Origin: Clostridiales bacterium | Lineage (GTDB): Bacteria; Bacillota; Clostridia; Oscillospirales; CAG-382 | Assembly: GCA_003452915.1 (NCBI GenBank) | Contig: DMMZ01000045.1 | Coordinates: forward strand, 74,472-90,156 | Reading direction: 5' to 3' | DNA length: 15,685 nucleotides | Part shown: positions 15,134 to 15,685 of the stretch, piece by piece | Numbering within the stretch: position 1 is the stretch's first letter | Layout: each line of letters opens with the position of its first letter | Translations under genes and position numbers: made by a program | The notes under the pieces: model-generated | Databases searched by the model: none | Seen by the model: the letters and a program-made list of their open reading frames with translations, nothing else | Told to the model about the DNA's origin: nothing

Positions 15134-15685
15134 ATGAACAATAGGGAAAAATCAATGGATAAAATCGTCGCTTTCTGTAAAGGAAGAGGCTTTGTTTATA
15201 GTGGCAGCGAAATTTACGGAGGACTTGCGAATACATGGGATTATGGTCCTTTGGGTGTTGAGATTAAGAACAATGTTAAAAAAGCATGGTGGAAGAAGTT
15301 TGTACAGGAGTCGCCTTATAATGTAGGACTTGACAGTGCAATACTCATGAACCGTGAGGTTTGGGTTGCTTCGGGACACGTTGTTAATTTTAACGATCCG
15401 CTTATCGATTGCAAATCCTGTAAGATGCGTCATCGTGCCGATCAACTCATAGAAGCATATAATTCCGCTAACGGAATTGTTATGAAGGTTGACGGTCTTA
15501 CAAACGACCAGCTCACCGATTATATAACAGAAAAAGGTGTTACCTGCTCAGGCTGCGGAAAAAAAGATTTTACAGCGATACGCAAGTTTAATATGATGTT
15601 CAAGACACATCAGGGAGTTACAGAAGACAGTCAGGCAGAGGTATATCTTCGTCCCGAAACCGCACAGGGCATTTTTGTAAACTTC
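15134..15685 (+). CDS. glyQS: Glycyl-tRNA synthetase, alpha2 type (3' end outside window)
   Basis: The first 184 residues are visible and the frame is open to the window end. The ATG at 15134 has GAAAGAGG (15115-15122) upstream. It is a class II aminoacyl-tRNA synthetase that charges tRNA-Gly. Seen: CKGRGFVYSGSEIYGG and TWDYGPLGVEIKNN, the standard N-terminus of the single-chain (eukaryote/archaea-like) bacterial enzyme; an insertion with paired cysteines CKSC and CSGC, which may bind zinc; and the class II motif 2 start, YLRPETAQGIFVNF. Full-length proteins are about 460 residues, so roughly 60 percent is missing. It has its own promoter and is unrelated in function to the upstream transporter genes. 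Confidence 0.97.
   Translation, partial: MNNREKSMDKIVAFCKGRGFVYSGSEIYGGLANTWDYGPLGVEIKNNVKKAWWKKFVQESPYNVGLDSAILMNREVWVASGHVVNFNDPLIDCKSCKMRHRADQLIEAYNSANGIVMKVDGLTNDQLTDYITEKGVTCSGCGKKDFTAIRKFNMMFKTHQGVTEDSQAEVYLRPETAQGIFVNF

Noticed and set aside
15152..15445. 97-codon minus-strand ORF inside the glycyl-tRNA synthetase gene
   Set aside because: It is antisense to a clearly recognised coding sequence; a shadow ORF.
1..15685. CRISPR arrays, insertion sequences, prophage genes or attachment sites
   Set aside because: No regularly spaced repeats, transposase, integrase or phage genes were found; the tRNA gene has no visible partial duplicate nearby.

Overview
The window looks like a low-GC Firmicutes chromosome, most likely a clostridial gut-type bacterium close to Ruminococcaceae/Oscillospiraceae. 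The evidence is AT-rich codon use, GGAGG-type ribosome binding sites, sigma-A-like promoters (TTGATT/TTGAAA-N17-TATAAT), a YtvI-like sporulation membrane protein, an alpha2-type glycyl-tRNA synthetase and a CotH/VTC/DUF4956 gene set. Genus and species cannot be fixed from the sequence. Almost all of the window is coding. No prophage, insertion sequence or CRISPR array is visible.

Left block (1-3630, + strand): the 3' part of a large surface-type protein (lamin-tail, chitobiase-C-like and CotH kinase domains) is followed by a VTC-domain protein (polyphosphate polymerase fold) and a DUF4956 membrane protein. The three are closely spaced and end at a terminator that may work in both directions. 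They probably form one envelope-linked system using a phosphate or nucleotide substrate, but the substrate is unknown.

Middle block (3660-6990, mostly - strand): a small DUF4288-like protein, a YtvI/AI-2E-family membrane protein, a tRNA-Glu(CTC) gene on the + strand with its own promoter and terminator, and a homoserine dehydrogenase without the usual C-terminal ACT domain, with a clear promoter and terminator.

7090-7600 (+) looks like an isolated small transcription unit: a near-consensus promoter, a leader of about 195 nt with several perfect hairpins, a 47-codon ORF with a very strong ribosome binding site, and a probable terminator. I do not recognise the RNA or the peptide.

Right block (7659-15055, +): a four-gene run of ABC exporter half-transporter, DUF1854 protein, second ABC half-transporter and secreted lipoprotein with a zinc-peptidase motif. 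Both half-transporters carry an unusual cytosolic N-terminal extension ending in a four-cysteine zinc ribbon. I infer a heterodimeric exporter with an accessory DUF1854 subunit and a surface lipoprotein. ABC/DUF1854 gene pairs are known next to cyanophycin genes in other bacteria, but no cyanophycin genes are present here. The last gene is the 5' part of glycyl-tRNA synthetase, read from its own promoter and cut by the window end.
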